In this document: positions 27,620 through 35,999 of the stretch, one piece after another
How the letters are laid out: the number at the start of each line of letters is the position of its first letter
How positions within the stretch are numbered: position 1 is the stretch's first letter
Assembly (NCBI RefSeq): GCF_000720455.1
Contig: NZ_JOAK01000004.1
Location: forward strand, 124,001-188,000
DNA from: Streptomyces virginiae
GTDB taxonomy: Bacteria; Actinomycetota; Actinomycetes; Streptomycetales; Streptomycetaceae
Length of the DNA stretch: 64,000 nucleotides
Direction: 5' to 3'
Program-made: the position numbers and the translations under genes
Notes under the pieces: generated by a model
What the model was told of the DNA's origin: nothing
What the model saw: the letters and a program-made list of their open reading frames with translations, nothing else
The model's database searches: none

Positions 27620-27727
27620 AAGAAACATGACTGAGCGATTCCCGAAGACGCCTCAGCGGCCACTCATTCACGTTGACGATGCGCCGTGAGTGCTGTTCAC
27701 TGTCGAATTCATGGATAGTCATGAACT

Positions 27728-27741
27728 TGACTCAAGAGTCA
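27728..27741. promoter_or_regulatory. Palindromic operator TGACTCAAGAGTCA (site 2)
   Basis: Perfect inverted repeat TGACTC-AA-GAGTCA just before the ribosome site of the diiron gene at 27754. AGTCATGAACT precedes it. The centres of sites 1 and 2 are 121 bp apart, so a looped complex could control both divergent operons. Confidence 0.75.
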
Positions 27742-27753
27742 TGGAGAGTTGAT

Positions 27754-28704
27754 ATGCCGCGCTGGAGCACACTGTTGCTCGACGACGCCTCGCTCGCCGA
27801 GATGCCGAAGCTCCCCCTCAAGGACGTCCTTCGGCACGCCGACCTCGTCACCGAACAGCAGCCACAGCCACAGGCTCTCTACGAGCGCTGGGAGAAGCAA
27901 CAGTGGTCGGCCCAGGCCATCGAACTCGGCCCGGACCGCGAGGACTTCGACAAGCGGCTCCCGAAGGCCGCACGCAAGATGATCGAGGAGTCCATCGCCA
28001 CCTTCATCATCGGCGAGTACACCGGTCTCGACCTCCTGGGCCCGATCCTGACCGGAGCCCCCGAGGAGCGCGACCACCTCTACCTCGGTACGCAGATCGC
28101 CGACGAGACCCGCCACACGCAGCTGATGCTGCGCCTCGGCGAGGAGATCCTCGGCCTGGACCCCGACCCCAAGCGGATGCTGGTGCAGGCGTGGAACATG
28201 GTCACGCCGGCCCACCAGGAACTCAGCCGCGTCGAGACCGAGATCATCCGGGAGCTGCAGCAGCACCCCTCGGACTACCGCCGCTGGCTGCGCGCCGTGG
28301 CCCTCTTCCACCTGATCACCGAGGGCGTCCTGGCCCTCGTCGGACAGCGGGCCATCGTCAACTCCCTGCACGGCATCCCGCTGCTCGCCGGACTGAAGGC
28401 CGGCTTCACGGCGATGTGCCGCGACGAGTCCCGGCACGTCAGCTTCGGTCTGCACGCGCTGCGCCAAGGCGTGCTGGAGGGCTACGGCGACGACATCCGC
28501 GAGATCGTCGAGCTCGCCGCGCCGATCGCCCTCAACATCGAGGAGGGCGGCGAGGTGGACGCGGCCCCGCAGGGCCTCACCATGAAGCAGCTCGGCATCG
28601 AGAGCCTGTACCGCCAACTGCGCCTCATCGGCATCGAGAAGGAGTTCGCCGACCACGTCGTCGACCTCTCCGCCCTGAAGCCGGCCGCCGAAGAGGACCG
28701 CTGA
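27754..28704 (+). CDS. R2-like diiron oxidase
   Basis: Ferritin-like protein of 316 residues related to the ribonucleotide reductase R2 / R2-like oxidase group. Two E-x-x-H elements, ETRH (Glu118, His121) and ESRH (Glu225, His228), with Glu88 and Glu190, complete a carboxylate diiron site. No R1 subunit gene is near, so it is not a normal reductase. In a gene set with an ACP and a P450 it probably oxidises an acyl-ACP or amino group (hydroxylation, desaturation or N-oxygenation). The ATG at 27754 is placed by GGAGAG upstream; the earlier ATG at 27721 would put the operator palindrome inside the gene. It heads an operon with ACP and P450. Confidence 0.85.
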   Translation: MPRWSTLLLDDASLAEMPKLPLKDVLRHADLVTEQQPQPQALYERWEKQQWSAQAIELGPDREDFDKRLPKAARKMIEESIATFIIGEYTGLDLLGPILTGAPEERDHLYLGTQIADETRHTQLMLRLGEEILGLDPDPKRMLVQAWNMVTPAHQELSRVETEIIRELQQHPSDYRRWLRAVALFHLITEGVLALVGQRAIVNSLHGIPLLAGLKAGFTAMCRDESRHVSFGLHALRQGVLEGYGDDIREIVELAAPIALNIEEGGEVDAAPQGLTMKQLGIESLYRQLRLIGIEKEFADHVVDLSALKPAAEEDR

Positions 28705-28750
28705 GCCGCCACCGCGCGCCCGCCCACCGCCGCACCGCGCTCCCCCGCCC

Positions 28751-28774
28751 CACAGCCACAGCCACAGCCACACA
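28751..28774 (+). repeat. Hexanucleotide repeat before the ACP gene
   Basis: Three perfect CACAGC units and a degenerate fourth (CACACA) lie in the 90-bp gap between the diiron and ACP genes, ending 20 bp before the ACP start. No function is evident. The ribosome site GAGAGG follows it. Confidence 0.6.
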
Positions 28775-28794
28775 CCCCAAGAGAGGTAACCGCC

Positions 28795-29040
28795 ATGACG
28801 CGTGAAGACATCATCTCCGGCCTCGCCGAGATCCTGAACGAGGTCGCCGACGTGGAGCCGGCCGACGTGACCGAGGAGAAGTCCTTCATCGACGACCTCG
28901 ACGTCGACTCCCTGGCGATGGTCGAGGTCATCGTCGCCACCGAGGAGCGCTTCGGGGTGAGCCTGCCCGAGGAGGAGCTGAAGGAGCTCCGGCTGGTCTC
29001 CGACATCGTGATCCGGATCGAGAAGCAGCTGGCCGGCTGA
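28795..29040 (+). CDS. Acyl carrier protein
   Basis: An 81-residue carrier that holds growing acyl chains on a phosphopantetheine arm. The attachment Ser39 is in DVDSLAMVEV; the usual DSLDMVE/DSLxxVE motif is clear. Acidic helices II and III follow (TEERFGVSLPEEELKELR). Placed between the diiron and P450 genes, it could present the substrate for both oxidations. It is the only carrier protein in the cluster. Confidence 0.96.
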   Translation: MTREDIISGLAEILNEVADVEPADVTEEKSFIDDLDVDSLAMVEVIVATEERFGVSLPEEELKELRLVSDIVIRIEKQLAG

Positions 29041-29147
29041 CCGCCCGATCCTCCCGCTGCTGCTTCGGCCCGGCCCGCCCCGGGGCCGGAGCGGCGCATC
29101 CACCCACTCCCGGACTCGCCCGCACGAGCCCGGGGCCAGGAGGCACC

Positions 29148-30377
29148 ATGAGCGACGACCGGGTCCAGGTACGCCGCGCTCTTCGCGCCCTGTTCAGCCC
29201 GCTCGGCTGCCCCGACCCGTACCCCCTCTACGCGGTGCTCCGCGAACGGGCCCCCGTGGCCCGGCTGCCCGACGGGACCGTCGTCGTCACCCGCTACGCC
29301 GACTGCGACCGGGTGCTGCGCGATCCCCTCTTCCGCGTCGAGGACGACGAATGGATCGCCCGCACGTGGCCCGAGGGCCCCGAGCACCTGGCCGTCCACT
29401 CCCTCATGGGCGAGATGGTCAACCAGAACTCGCCCCATCACGAGCGGCTGCGGCGCCTGGTCAGCCGGGCCTTCACCCCGCGCCGCGTGGAGGGGCTGCG
29501 GCCGGCGGTGGAACGGCTGACCGACGCCCTGCTGGACGACCTCGCCGACCACGCCCCCACCGGACCGGTCGACCTGATGGAACGGCTCGCCCTGCCGCTC
29601 CCCATCACCGTCATCGGCGAACTGCTCGGCATTCCCGAGGAGGACCGGGCCTGGTTCGGCCCGCGGGTGCGGGACATCACCTCCGCCATCGAGAACAACC
29701 TCCTCGGCCCCGACCTGGAGCGCGCCGACGCGGCGACCGCCGAACTGTGGGACCGCCTGGGCGCGCTGGTGGCCGAGCGGCAGGCCGATCCGCGCGAGGA
29801 CATGGTCAGCACGCTCATCGCGGTCCGCGACGCGGACGGCGACCGGCTCACCCACCGCGAGCTGCTCGCCAACCTGGTCCTGCTGTACTCCGCGGGCTAC
29901 GAGACGACGAGCAACCTCATCGGCAACGGCACGGCGACCCTCCTCGACCAGCCCGGGCTCCTCGCCCGCCTGCGCGGTGAGCCCGACAACGTCGCCGCCT
30001 GGGTCGACGAGATGCTGCGCTTCACCCCGCCGATCCAGATCGCCTCGCGCTGGACCGGCGAGGACACCGAACTGCACGGGGTGAGCATCGAGAAGGGGAC
30101 CCAGGTCGTGGCCCTGCTCGCCGGGGCGAACCGCGACCCGGAACGCTACGAGTCCCCCGACACGTTCCTGCCGGGCAGGCCCCTGTCCGGCTCGCTCAGC
30201 TTCGGCGCCGGCGCGCACTACTGCCTGGGCGCCGCCCTCGCCAGGATGGAGGCCCAGGTCGTCTTCCCCCGGCTGCTCGCCCGCTTCCCGCACATCGCCC
30301 ACGCCGGCCCGGCGCTGGCCCGTACGCGCGTCACCTCGCTGCGCGGCTACGACCGGCTCCCGCTGGAGCTGAAGTGA
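29148..30377 (+). CDS. Cytochrome P450
   Basis: Soluble bacterial P450 of 409 residues. The I-helix has AGYETTSNL with the proton-relay Glu/Thr pair, EMLRF gives the E-x-x-R motif, and SFGAGAHYCLGAALAR holds the heme-ligand Cys. The family is that of CYP107-like tailoring enzymes. It should hydroxylate, desaturate or couple some part of the lipopeptide or its ACP-bound precursor. The start follows CCAGGAGG at a good distance, 107 bp after the ACP gene. No ferredoxin gene is nearby, so host redox partners are needed. Confidence 0.95.
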   Translation: MSDDRVQVRRALRALFSPLGCPDPYPLYAVLRERAPVARLPDGTVVVTRYADCDRVLRDPLFRVEDDEWIARTWPEGPEHLAVHSLMGEMVNQNSPHHERLRRLVSRAFTPRRVEGLRPAVERLTDALLDDLADHAPTGPVDLMERLALPLPITVIGELLGIPEEDRAWFGPRVRDITSAIENNLLGPDLERADAATAELWDRLGALVAERQADPREDMVSTLIAVRDADGDRLTHRELLANLVLLYSAGYETTSNLIGNGTATLLDQPGLLARLRGEPDNVAAWVDEMLRFTPPIQIASRWTGEDTELHGVSIEKGTQVVALLAGANRDPERYESPDTFLPGRPLSGSLSFGAGAHYCLGAALARMEAQVVFPRLLARFPHIAHAGPALARTRVTSLRGYDRLPLELK

Positions 30378-30390
30378 TCCCGGACGGCCG

Positions 30391-30419
30391 CCGGCCCGGG
30401 GCACAGAGCCCCGGGCCGG
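30391..30419. terminator. Bidirectional terminator between P450 and exporter genes
   Basis: A 12-bp perfect stem (CCGGCCCGGGGC with GCCCCGGGCCGG, five-base loop) lies between convergent genes, 13 bp past the P450 stop. Confidence 0.87.
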
Positions 30420-30444
30420 CCACGCGCCACGTCGTACGGCGGGG

Positions 30445-32034
30445 CTACGACTTCGCCTTCTTCTCCCGCGGCCAGATGGTGTAGGACCACGACCAGAGGG
30501 TGTCGATCACCCAGATGGTCAGCCAGATCCGGCCCAGCCAGACCAGCGGCCCGCGCTGGTCGTCGGGCACGCTGCCGTCCGTGATCTGCCATACGAGCCA
30601 ACTGGAGTCCAGGGCCCACAGGACCAGCTGCCCCAGCGCGAACGCGACCGTGTGGATGTACCAGTCACGGCGCTCCTTGCGGGCGTGCTCCTTCGGCCCC
30701 AGGGCGGGCTCCGCCGAAGGCTGCGCCGGTTCCGGCTTGCTCGTGTCCATGTCTTCTCCGTCCTGTGTCATGTGTACTGTTTCCGGCCCGGCATCGGCAT
30801 CGGCACCGGCCCCTGCTCCGGCCGGAGCCGCCGTCCCGGCCTCGTTCTCCTCCCGCGGCAGGCGCAGGACGCGGACCGCGAACGGCACCACGGCCGCCCC
30901 CACAGCGGAGGTGGCGGCGGCCGCCGCGCAGGCGGCGACCCAGCCGAGTTCCTCGTAGAGCACCCCCATCACCAGCGGCCCGGCCACCACACCGGCCAGG
31001 CGCGCGGTCTCGTAGAGGCCCATGCCCCGGCCGATCCGGCCGCCGGACGCGGCGGCCACGGTCGCCTGCTCGACGGGGATCTGCGCCGCGAAACAGGCGG
31101 CGGCCACGGTCCAGAACACGGCGATCGCGAGGGGCGTGGAGACGACCGCCAGCCCCGCGGCGAACAGCGCGCCCGCCACGAACGAGGCGATCATCGTCGG
31201 GGTCCGGCCCAGCCGGTCGGTGAGGTGGTGGGTGTGCTCCGGCAGCAGCACGAACACCACGAAGCCGGGGGCGAAGACCATGGCGATCTCGTTGGGCGAC
31301 AGGCCCAGATCCCCCTGCAGCCGCAGAAGCAACAGCATCCACAGCCCTGCTTCGGCGGCGGCCGTCACCGCGGACACCACCATCAGCGGCAGCAGCCGGC
31401 GCTCGGCCGCACCGCGTCGGAGCAGCCCTCCCGCCCCCGGAGCGTCCGCGCCCGGGCGGGCCGGCCGGCTGCTCGGCCCGCGCAGCAGCAGGGCCGCGGC
31501 CAGCACGCAGGCGGCGGCGCCCAGCCAGAACAGCGCCGGATAGCCGGTCCGTTCCAGCAGGGAGAACGCCACCAGGTATCCCACGAAGGCGCCTTGGCCT
31601 TCGGCGGAGAGCAACTTCCCGTAGGCGGCGGTGCCGTCGCCGTCCCGTGCCTCCTGCCCGGTCCAGGCCCGCAGAGCGACCCAGAACAGCGCGCCGCCCG
31701 CGCCGCCCAGGCCCGCCGCGGCGAAGGCCACCGGCAGGGAGCCGGCGAGCGCGTACCCCGCGAAGGACAGGGCGTACAGGCCCGCGCCGGCCGCGGCCAC
31801 CCGCCGCTGGTCGAAGCGGTCGGCCAGTTCCCCGGCCAGGGGGCGCACGATCAGCGAGAGCACCGCCTCGAAGGCGATGAGGGCGCCCACCACGGACGCG
31901 CCGGCCTCCAGCGTCGAGCCGGCCCACAGCGGCAGCAGGAAGTCCAGCACCTCGGCCGGGGCGCTCGCGAACAGCGCAGCCGACAGGACCCGGCGGCCTG
32001 CCGGGTCCGTCGGCGTCCTGGTCCCGGCGCTCAC
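30445..32034 (-). CDS. MFS transporter fused to a C-terminal 2TM domain
   Basis: A 529-residue membrane protein. Residues 1-400 form a 12-helix major facilitator (RPLAGELADRFDQRR loop between helices 2 and 3, DRLGRTPTM in the second half), probably exporting the product. A long Ala/Gly/Asp/Pro-rich linker follows. A roughly 75-residue domain with two membrane helices and several Trp (YIHTVAFALGQLVLWALDS, IWLTIWVIDTLWSWSYTIW) then closes the chain, like the 2TM family. The frame is continuous, but an internal Met at the 2TM start could yield a separate product. The GTG at 32034 overlaps the acyltransferase stop by 4 bp, fixing the start. Confidence 0.85.
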   Translation of the reverse strand: MSAGTRTPTDPAGRRVLSAALFASAPAEVLDFLLPLWAGSTLEAGASVVGALIAFEAVLSLIVRPLAGELADRFDQRRVAAAGAGLYALSFAGYALAGSLPVAFAAAGLGGAGGALFWVALRAWTGQEARDGDGTAAYGKLLSAEGQGAFVGYLVAFSLLERTGYPALFWLGAAACVLAAALLLRGPSSRPARPGADAPGAGGLLRRGAAERRLLPLMVVSAVTAAAEAGLWMLLLLRLQGDLGLSPNEIAMVFAPGFVVFVLLPEHTHHLTDRLGRTPTMIASFVAGALFAAGLAVVSTPLAIAVFWTVAAACFAAQIPVEQATVAAASGGRIGRGMGLYETARLAGVVAGPLVMGVLYEELGWVAACAAAAATSAVGAAVVPFAVRVLRLPREENEAGTAAPAGAGAGADADAGPETVHMTQDGEDMDTSKPEPAQPSAEPALGPKEHARKERRDWYIHTVAFALGQLVLWALDSSWLVWQITDGSVPDDQRGPLVWLGRIWLTIWVIDTLWSWSYTIWPREKKAKS

Positions 32035-32933
32035 GTTTCGAGCGCCGTCTTGGGGGTGATCACCCGGGTGGGGATGGACTTGTTGGTGATCCGCGCGAAC
32101 ATGTTGCGCGGGCCCGGGATCCACACCTCGTCGACCGCCGCCGTGTGCAGGCCCCGCAGGATGGTCTGCCAGTGGACGGGGGTGGTCCAGCCGTCCAGCA
32201 GGTCCTGCTTGATCTCCTCGGGATCGGTCAGGAGCCGCCCGTCGACGTCGGACAGGACCGGTATCCCCGGGGTGTGCCACGGCACGGTGCCGTAGACCTC
32301 GTCGTGCAGGCGCGCGCGCAGCCCGGAGACGGCGGAGCAGTGCTCGGCGCGGTTCATCGTGTAGAAGGGGAAACCCCCCTCCTCGCGGACCCGCTGTTCG
32401 AAACGCTCCAGGGAGCGCAGCGACGCGGACACCGCGTGGACCTCCTCGTCGAGGACCACCGACAGCTCGATCCATTCACCGCGTGCGCGTGTCTCATCGA
32501 CCAGCCGCTGCACCGTGTCGTGCGGGAGCCGGTAGAAGAAGTGGCAGCCCAGCGGTTCGTCGAGCGAGTCGAAGTAGTCCGTCTCGACGGCCACGCTGCG
32601 CCGGATCAGCTCCAGGGCGTCGGGGTAGGTCAGGGCGCCGGCCCAGACGGCGGCCATGAAGGCGCCGAAGCTCTGCCCGCCGCAGACGGCGGGCCGGCCG
32701 CCGTGGCGGTCCTGCGCGCAGTCGGCGAGGGCGAGGGTGAGTGCCATGAACCCGGTCTCGAACACCTCCCACTCGTAGATCGACGCCTCGCGGTAGGCGT
32801 CGGCCAGGCAGTAGCCCAACACCTCGTCCGCCTGGGCGAATCTGCGTCTGGCGTGGTCGTTCGTGGTGACGAACTCGCTGATCGCGTCGAATCGGGTGGG
32901 AATGAGCCCGGGGAAGAAGAGCGCTACGGCCAT
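32031..32933 (-). CDS. Malonyl-CoA:ACP transacylase-like acyltransferase
   Basis: A stand-alone acyltransferase of 300 residues with the FabD/AT fold. The nucleophile Ser88 lies in GGQSFGAF, where the normal motif is GHSxG; Gln precedes Ser in place of His. A His in NRAEHCSAV is the expected catalytic partner. It begins MAVALFFPGL, as usual for these domains. It should load extender or starter acyl groups onto the cluster ACP. The Gln variant and the absence of the usual Arg region mean malonyl specificity is not certain. It lies 25 bp after the ThDP enzyme gene and is coupled to the exporter gene. Confidence 0.85.
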   Translation of the reverse strand: MAVALFFPGLIPTRFDAISEFVTTNDHARRRFAQADEVLGYCLADAYREASIYEWEVFETGFMALTLALADCAQDRHGGRPAVCGGQSFGAFMAAVWAGALTYPDALELIRRSVAVETDYFDSLDEPLGCHFFYRLPHDTVQRLVDETRARGEWIELSVVLDEEVHAVSASLRSLERFEQRVREEGGFPFYTMNRAEHCSAVSGLRARLHDEVYGTVPWHTPGIPVLSDVDGRLLTDPEEIKQDLLDGWTTPVHWQTILRGLHTAAVDEVWIPGPRNMFARITNKSIPTRVITPKTALET

Positions 32934-32958
32934 TGCCTCATCCTTGTCTCGCAGTCGT

Positions 32959-34683
32959 TCATTCGTCCTCGCGCAGCGGGAAGTCGCCGCCCGCCCCGGA
33001 GGTTCCCGGGGGGCTGTCGGCGAGGGACACCCTCACCTCGACCACTCCTGCCGTGTTGTTGTCCGCGCAGTGCTGCCACGCCGTATGGAGGACGCCGTGG
33101 AGATCGCCGGGGTTGTCGACCCGCCAGAATCCGAGACCGTACGCACCGGCCAGGCCCTCGGATCCGGTCGGGCGGTCGGCGGTGAAGGCGAACCGTGAGC
33201 CGGTGCCCGACACCCGGTCCAGGTTGGTCTGGAGCCACCCGTAGCCGCCGTTGTCGAGGACCACGTACAGCACGGCCACGCCCGCGTCGGCGACGGTGGG
33301 CAGTTCGGAGCGGAAGAGGTTGAAGGCACCGTCGCCGACCACGGCCACCACGGGCCGGCCCGGCTCGGCCAGGGCGACGCCCACGGCGGCCGCGGCGCCG
33401 AAGCCGAGCGGGGTCTGCTCGCTGGGCACGACGGACCCGCCGAGGGCCCCGCAGCTCCAGTGGGGGTAGAAGTACGACCACATGTCCTGCAGGCCGTTCT
33501 CCTGGACGAGGACGCGGGTCTCGGGAACGGCGCCGGCGAGGGCGGACAGCACGCGCGCCACCGGTACGCCCGCGGCCGGCCCGGCGGCGTCGGCCGCCGC
33601 GTCCGCGGCCGCCGCCCGCTCGGCCGCGCGTGCGGCGTGGGCCTCCCGTACGGCGTGGACCCGTTCGGTCCAGGCGGTGTCGCCCGCGTGCCCGTCCAGC
33701 AGCCGGGACCAGGCCGCGACGGTCCGTCCGACGTCGCCCAGCACGCCGGTGCCCGGCCTCCCGGTGACGAGGCTCTCCTCCCCCGTCACCACCTGGATCA
33801 CCGGGAGCCCGGCGGCGTCCGGCCAGCCGAAGGTCGCCGTCTCCTCCAGCCGGCTGCCGAGCGCGATCACCAGGTCGCTCTCGCGCCACAGCCGGTCGGC
33901 GGGGGCCACCGTGTAGAGGCCCGACACTCCGCAGAAGAGCGGGTGGTCCTCGGCGATCGTGCCCCGGCCGGACGCGGTGGTGAAGATCGCGGCGCCGAGC
34001 CGCTCGGCGAAGGCCTCCAGGAGGCGGTCGGCGTTGCGGTGGCGGGCGCCGCCGCCCACCAGCAGCAGGGGCCGCCGGGCCGCGGCGATGGCGTCGGCGG
34101 TGGTCCGCAGGACTTCGAGGTCCGGGGTCTGCCGCTGCGGGGCGGCCGACCGCCAGGGGCCGACGCGGGTGACCGGTTCCCCGGCCGTCTGTTCCGCGAT
34201 CTCTACGTACACGGGGCCGGGCGTGCCGTTGACGGCGACGGCGACGGCCTTCTCCAGTACGCCCGCCAGCCGGTCGGGGTGGTCGACCCGCGCCGCCCAC
34301 TTGACGTAAGGACGCACCGCTGCGAGCTGGTCGAGCTCCTGGAACGCCCCCGTGCCCAGCCGGTCCAGGGCGGTGCCGCCGGCGATGAGCACGACGGGCG
34401 CGGCGGCGGAGGCGGCCTCCAGCACCCCCGTGAGGGTGTTGGTCAGGGCCGGGCCCTTGCCCACCGCGCAGATGCCGGGCCGCCCGGAGGCGAGGGCGTA
34501 ACCGGTCGCCATGAACAAGGCGTTGCGCTGGTCCCGGCACAGGACGAACCGGGTGTCGGTGCCCTCCAGGGCGCCCAGCAGGTCCATGTCGTCGCCGGGC
34601 AGGCCGAAGACGACGCCGGCGCCGAGGTGGTGCAGGTGGTCGGCGACGGCGTGCCAGGCGCCGGGATACGTACGGTCGTTCAT
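32959..34683 (-). CDS. Thiamine-diphosphate-dependent enzyme (acetolactate synthase/decarboxylase fold)
   Basis: A 574-residue ThDP enzyme with pyrimidine-binding, central and diphosphate-binding domains. The cofactor motif GDGAFNLFRSELPTVADAG (GDG...N) is intact. At the position of the universal catalytic Glu the sequence reads CRDQRNALFMATGYA, so the residue is Gln52. A few family members, such as glyoxylate carboligase, also lack this Glu. It may decarboxylate or ligate a 2-oxo acid. The ATG at 34683 overlaps the stop of the aldehyde dehydrogenase gene (ATGA), suggesting the two act in sequence: the product aldehyde of one could be the substrate of the other. Confidence 0.9.
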   Translation of the reverse strand: MNDRTYPGAWHAVADHLHHLGAGVVFGLPGDDMDLLGALEGTDTRFVLCRDQRNALFMATGYALASGRPGICAVGKGPALTNTLTGVLEAASAAAPVVLIAGGTALDRLGTGAFQELDQLAAVRPYVKWAARVDHPDRLAGVLEKAVAVAVNGTPGPVYVEIAEQTAGEPVTRVGPWRSAAPQRQTPDLEVLRTTADAIAAARRPLLLVGGGARHRNADRLLEAFAERLGAAIFTTASGRGTIAEDHPLFCGVSGLYTVAPADRLWRESDLVIALGSRLEETATFGWPDAAGLPVIQVVTGEESLVTGRPGTGVLGDVGRTVAAWSRLLDGHAGDTAWTERVHAVREAHAARAAERAAAADAAADAAGPAAGVPVARVLSALAGAVPETRVLVQENGLQDMWSYFYPHWSCGALGGSVVPSEQTPLGFGAAAAVGVALAEPGRPVVAVVGDGAFNLFRSELPTVADAGVAVLYVVLDNGGYGWLQTNLDRVSGTGSRFAFTADRPTGSEGLAGAYGLGFWRVDNPGDLHGVLHTAWQHCADNNTAGVVEVRVSLADSPPGTSGAGGDFPLREDE

Positions 34684-35921
34684 CGGCCGGCCGCCGGGAG
34701 GTGCTCGGCGACGGCCTTGGAGACGAGGACCGGCTCGGTCCAGATCTCCGTGCCGTCGGTGATGTAGTTCGCCATCCGCCCGTATCCGCCGAAGGGGGCG
34801 TTGCCGTCGTCGATGGACAGCAGGGTGGTGTCGAGGGTGACGGTGGTGCGCCGGCGCAGGGCGTCGGCCAGGGCGGGGGCGTGGCCGTACACGCTGGATC
34901 CGAGGGCGCGTTCGGTGAACACCGCGGTGGTGAGGGTGGCCGCCAGGGTCTCCGGGTCGCGGTAGGCGACGACGTTGAAGACCGGTGCGAAGAACTCCGG
35001 CACCGGGGTGCGCGGGGTCACCTCCTCGCCCACGACGACGGTGGGCTCCATCCGCCGCTCGCGGAAGTCGACATGACCGCCGTGGACGATGTTGCGGCGG
35101 TTGCGGGCCAGGAACTGGGCGGCCTCCTCCAGCGCGCCGTCGTAGAAGACGGGCCCGTAGTCGGCGTCCGGATCGGTGTAGGGCCCGTAGCGCAGGGCCT
35201 TGATTTCGGTGACGAGGGTGTCGAGGAACTCGTCGAGCAGGTCCTCCTGGACGCAGAACAGGTCCGGGCCCAGGCAGTCCTGGCCTGCGTTGTGCATCCG
35301 GATCTCCACGGCGTCCCGCGCCGCCTTCGCGAGGTCGGCGCCCGGGGCGACGACGAAGGGGTTGACCCCGGAGCCGAGGAACAGGAACAGCTGGCCCGGG
35401 GACAGTTGGGGCCTGATCTGCTCGGCGTTGCGGTAGGCGCCGGTGAAGACGACGACGTCGGCCGGCCGGACGTGCTCGCGCAGGAATTCGCGCTGGCTGG
35501 CATTGGTCAGTTCGATCGGCAGCCCGTGGCGCGCGGCGAGCAGCCGGTGCAGCCTGCCCATCTGGTCCTTGACCTGACTGGAGGGGCGGAAGACCAGGCG
35601 GTCCGCGTAGAGGGCGGGCACCAGCAGGTACAGGGCGTACGAGTACAGGACGACGTTGGACGGCATGTAGACCGCCAGTCGCGGGACCCGGCCCGGGCGG
35701 TACGTCTCGAACTCGGCGAGCGCGCCGTCGAGCGTGGCGATGGTCGCCTCGATCTCGTATCCGGCGGCGCGGTGCGTGGAGATCTCGCAGAGCAGGTCGT
35801 GGACGGCGCCGGGGTCGCCGGCCAGGAAGTCCCGGACGGCGCGGAGTGCCTCCAGGCGTCCGGGGTCGGGGACCTGCACCGGCTCGTCGAGAGCGGTCGG
35901 CCAGGCGGGAGCGGAGCTCAT
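34680..35921 (-). CDS. Aldehyde dehydrogenase family protein lacking the general-base Glu
   Basis: A 413-residue member of the aldehyde dehydrogenase superfamily, shorter than the usual 480-500. The catalytic Cys216 lies in HNAGQDCLGPDLF. Where typical enzymes have L-E-L-G-G, this one reads LFLGSG, so the general-base Glu is Phe181. Acylating dehydrogenases and acyl-CoA reductases do not need that Glu, so it may form or reduce an acyl thioester and not release a free acid. The ATG at 35921 is chosen for AGGAGG seven bases upstream. It is the first gene of the operon with the ThDP enzyme, acyltransferase and exporter. Confidence 0.85.
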   Translation of the reverse strand: MSSAPAWPTALDEPVQVPDPGRLEALRAVRDFLAGDPGAVHDLLCEISTHRAAGYEIEATIATLDGALAEFETYRPGRVPRLAVYMPSNVVLYSYALYLLVPALYADRLVFRPSSQVKDQMGRLHRLLAARHGLPIELTNASQREFLREHVRPADVVVFTGAYRNAEQIRPQLSPGQLFLFLGSGVNPFVVAPGADLAKAARDAVEIRMHNAGQDCLGPDLFCVQEDLLDEFLDTLVTEIKALRYGPYTDPDADYGPVFYDGALEEAAQFLARNRRNIVHGGHVDFRERRMEPTVVVGEEVTPRTPVPEFFAPVFNVVAYRDPETLAATLTTAVFTERALGSSVYGHAPALADALRRRTTVTLDTTLLSIDDGNAPFGGYGRMANYITDGTEIWTEPVLVSKAVAEHLPAAGR

Positions 35922-35999
35922 GTATCCCTCCTCGGGGCGGAGTCCATGGAGAGTCAGCGTCAACCCCTTGTCATTGATTGTCAAGTTCAGTCATGCCTG
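35922..35999 (-). promoter_or_regulatory. Promoter region of the aldehyde dehydrogenase operon
   Basis: Read on the minus strand, this gap and the first bases beyond it hold CATGACTGAACTTGACAAT and further TGAC-type repeats. GAACTTGAC also occurs at 27723-27731 beside operator site 2. This supports a shared regulator and an independent promoter here despite the same-strand exporter gene upstream. Confidence 0.5.

Noticed and set aside
28751..28774. CACAGC repeats as a CRISPR-like or regulatory array
   Set aside because: Only about four 6-bp units without spacers; a simple sequence repeat.
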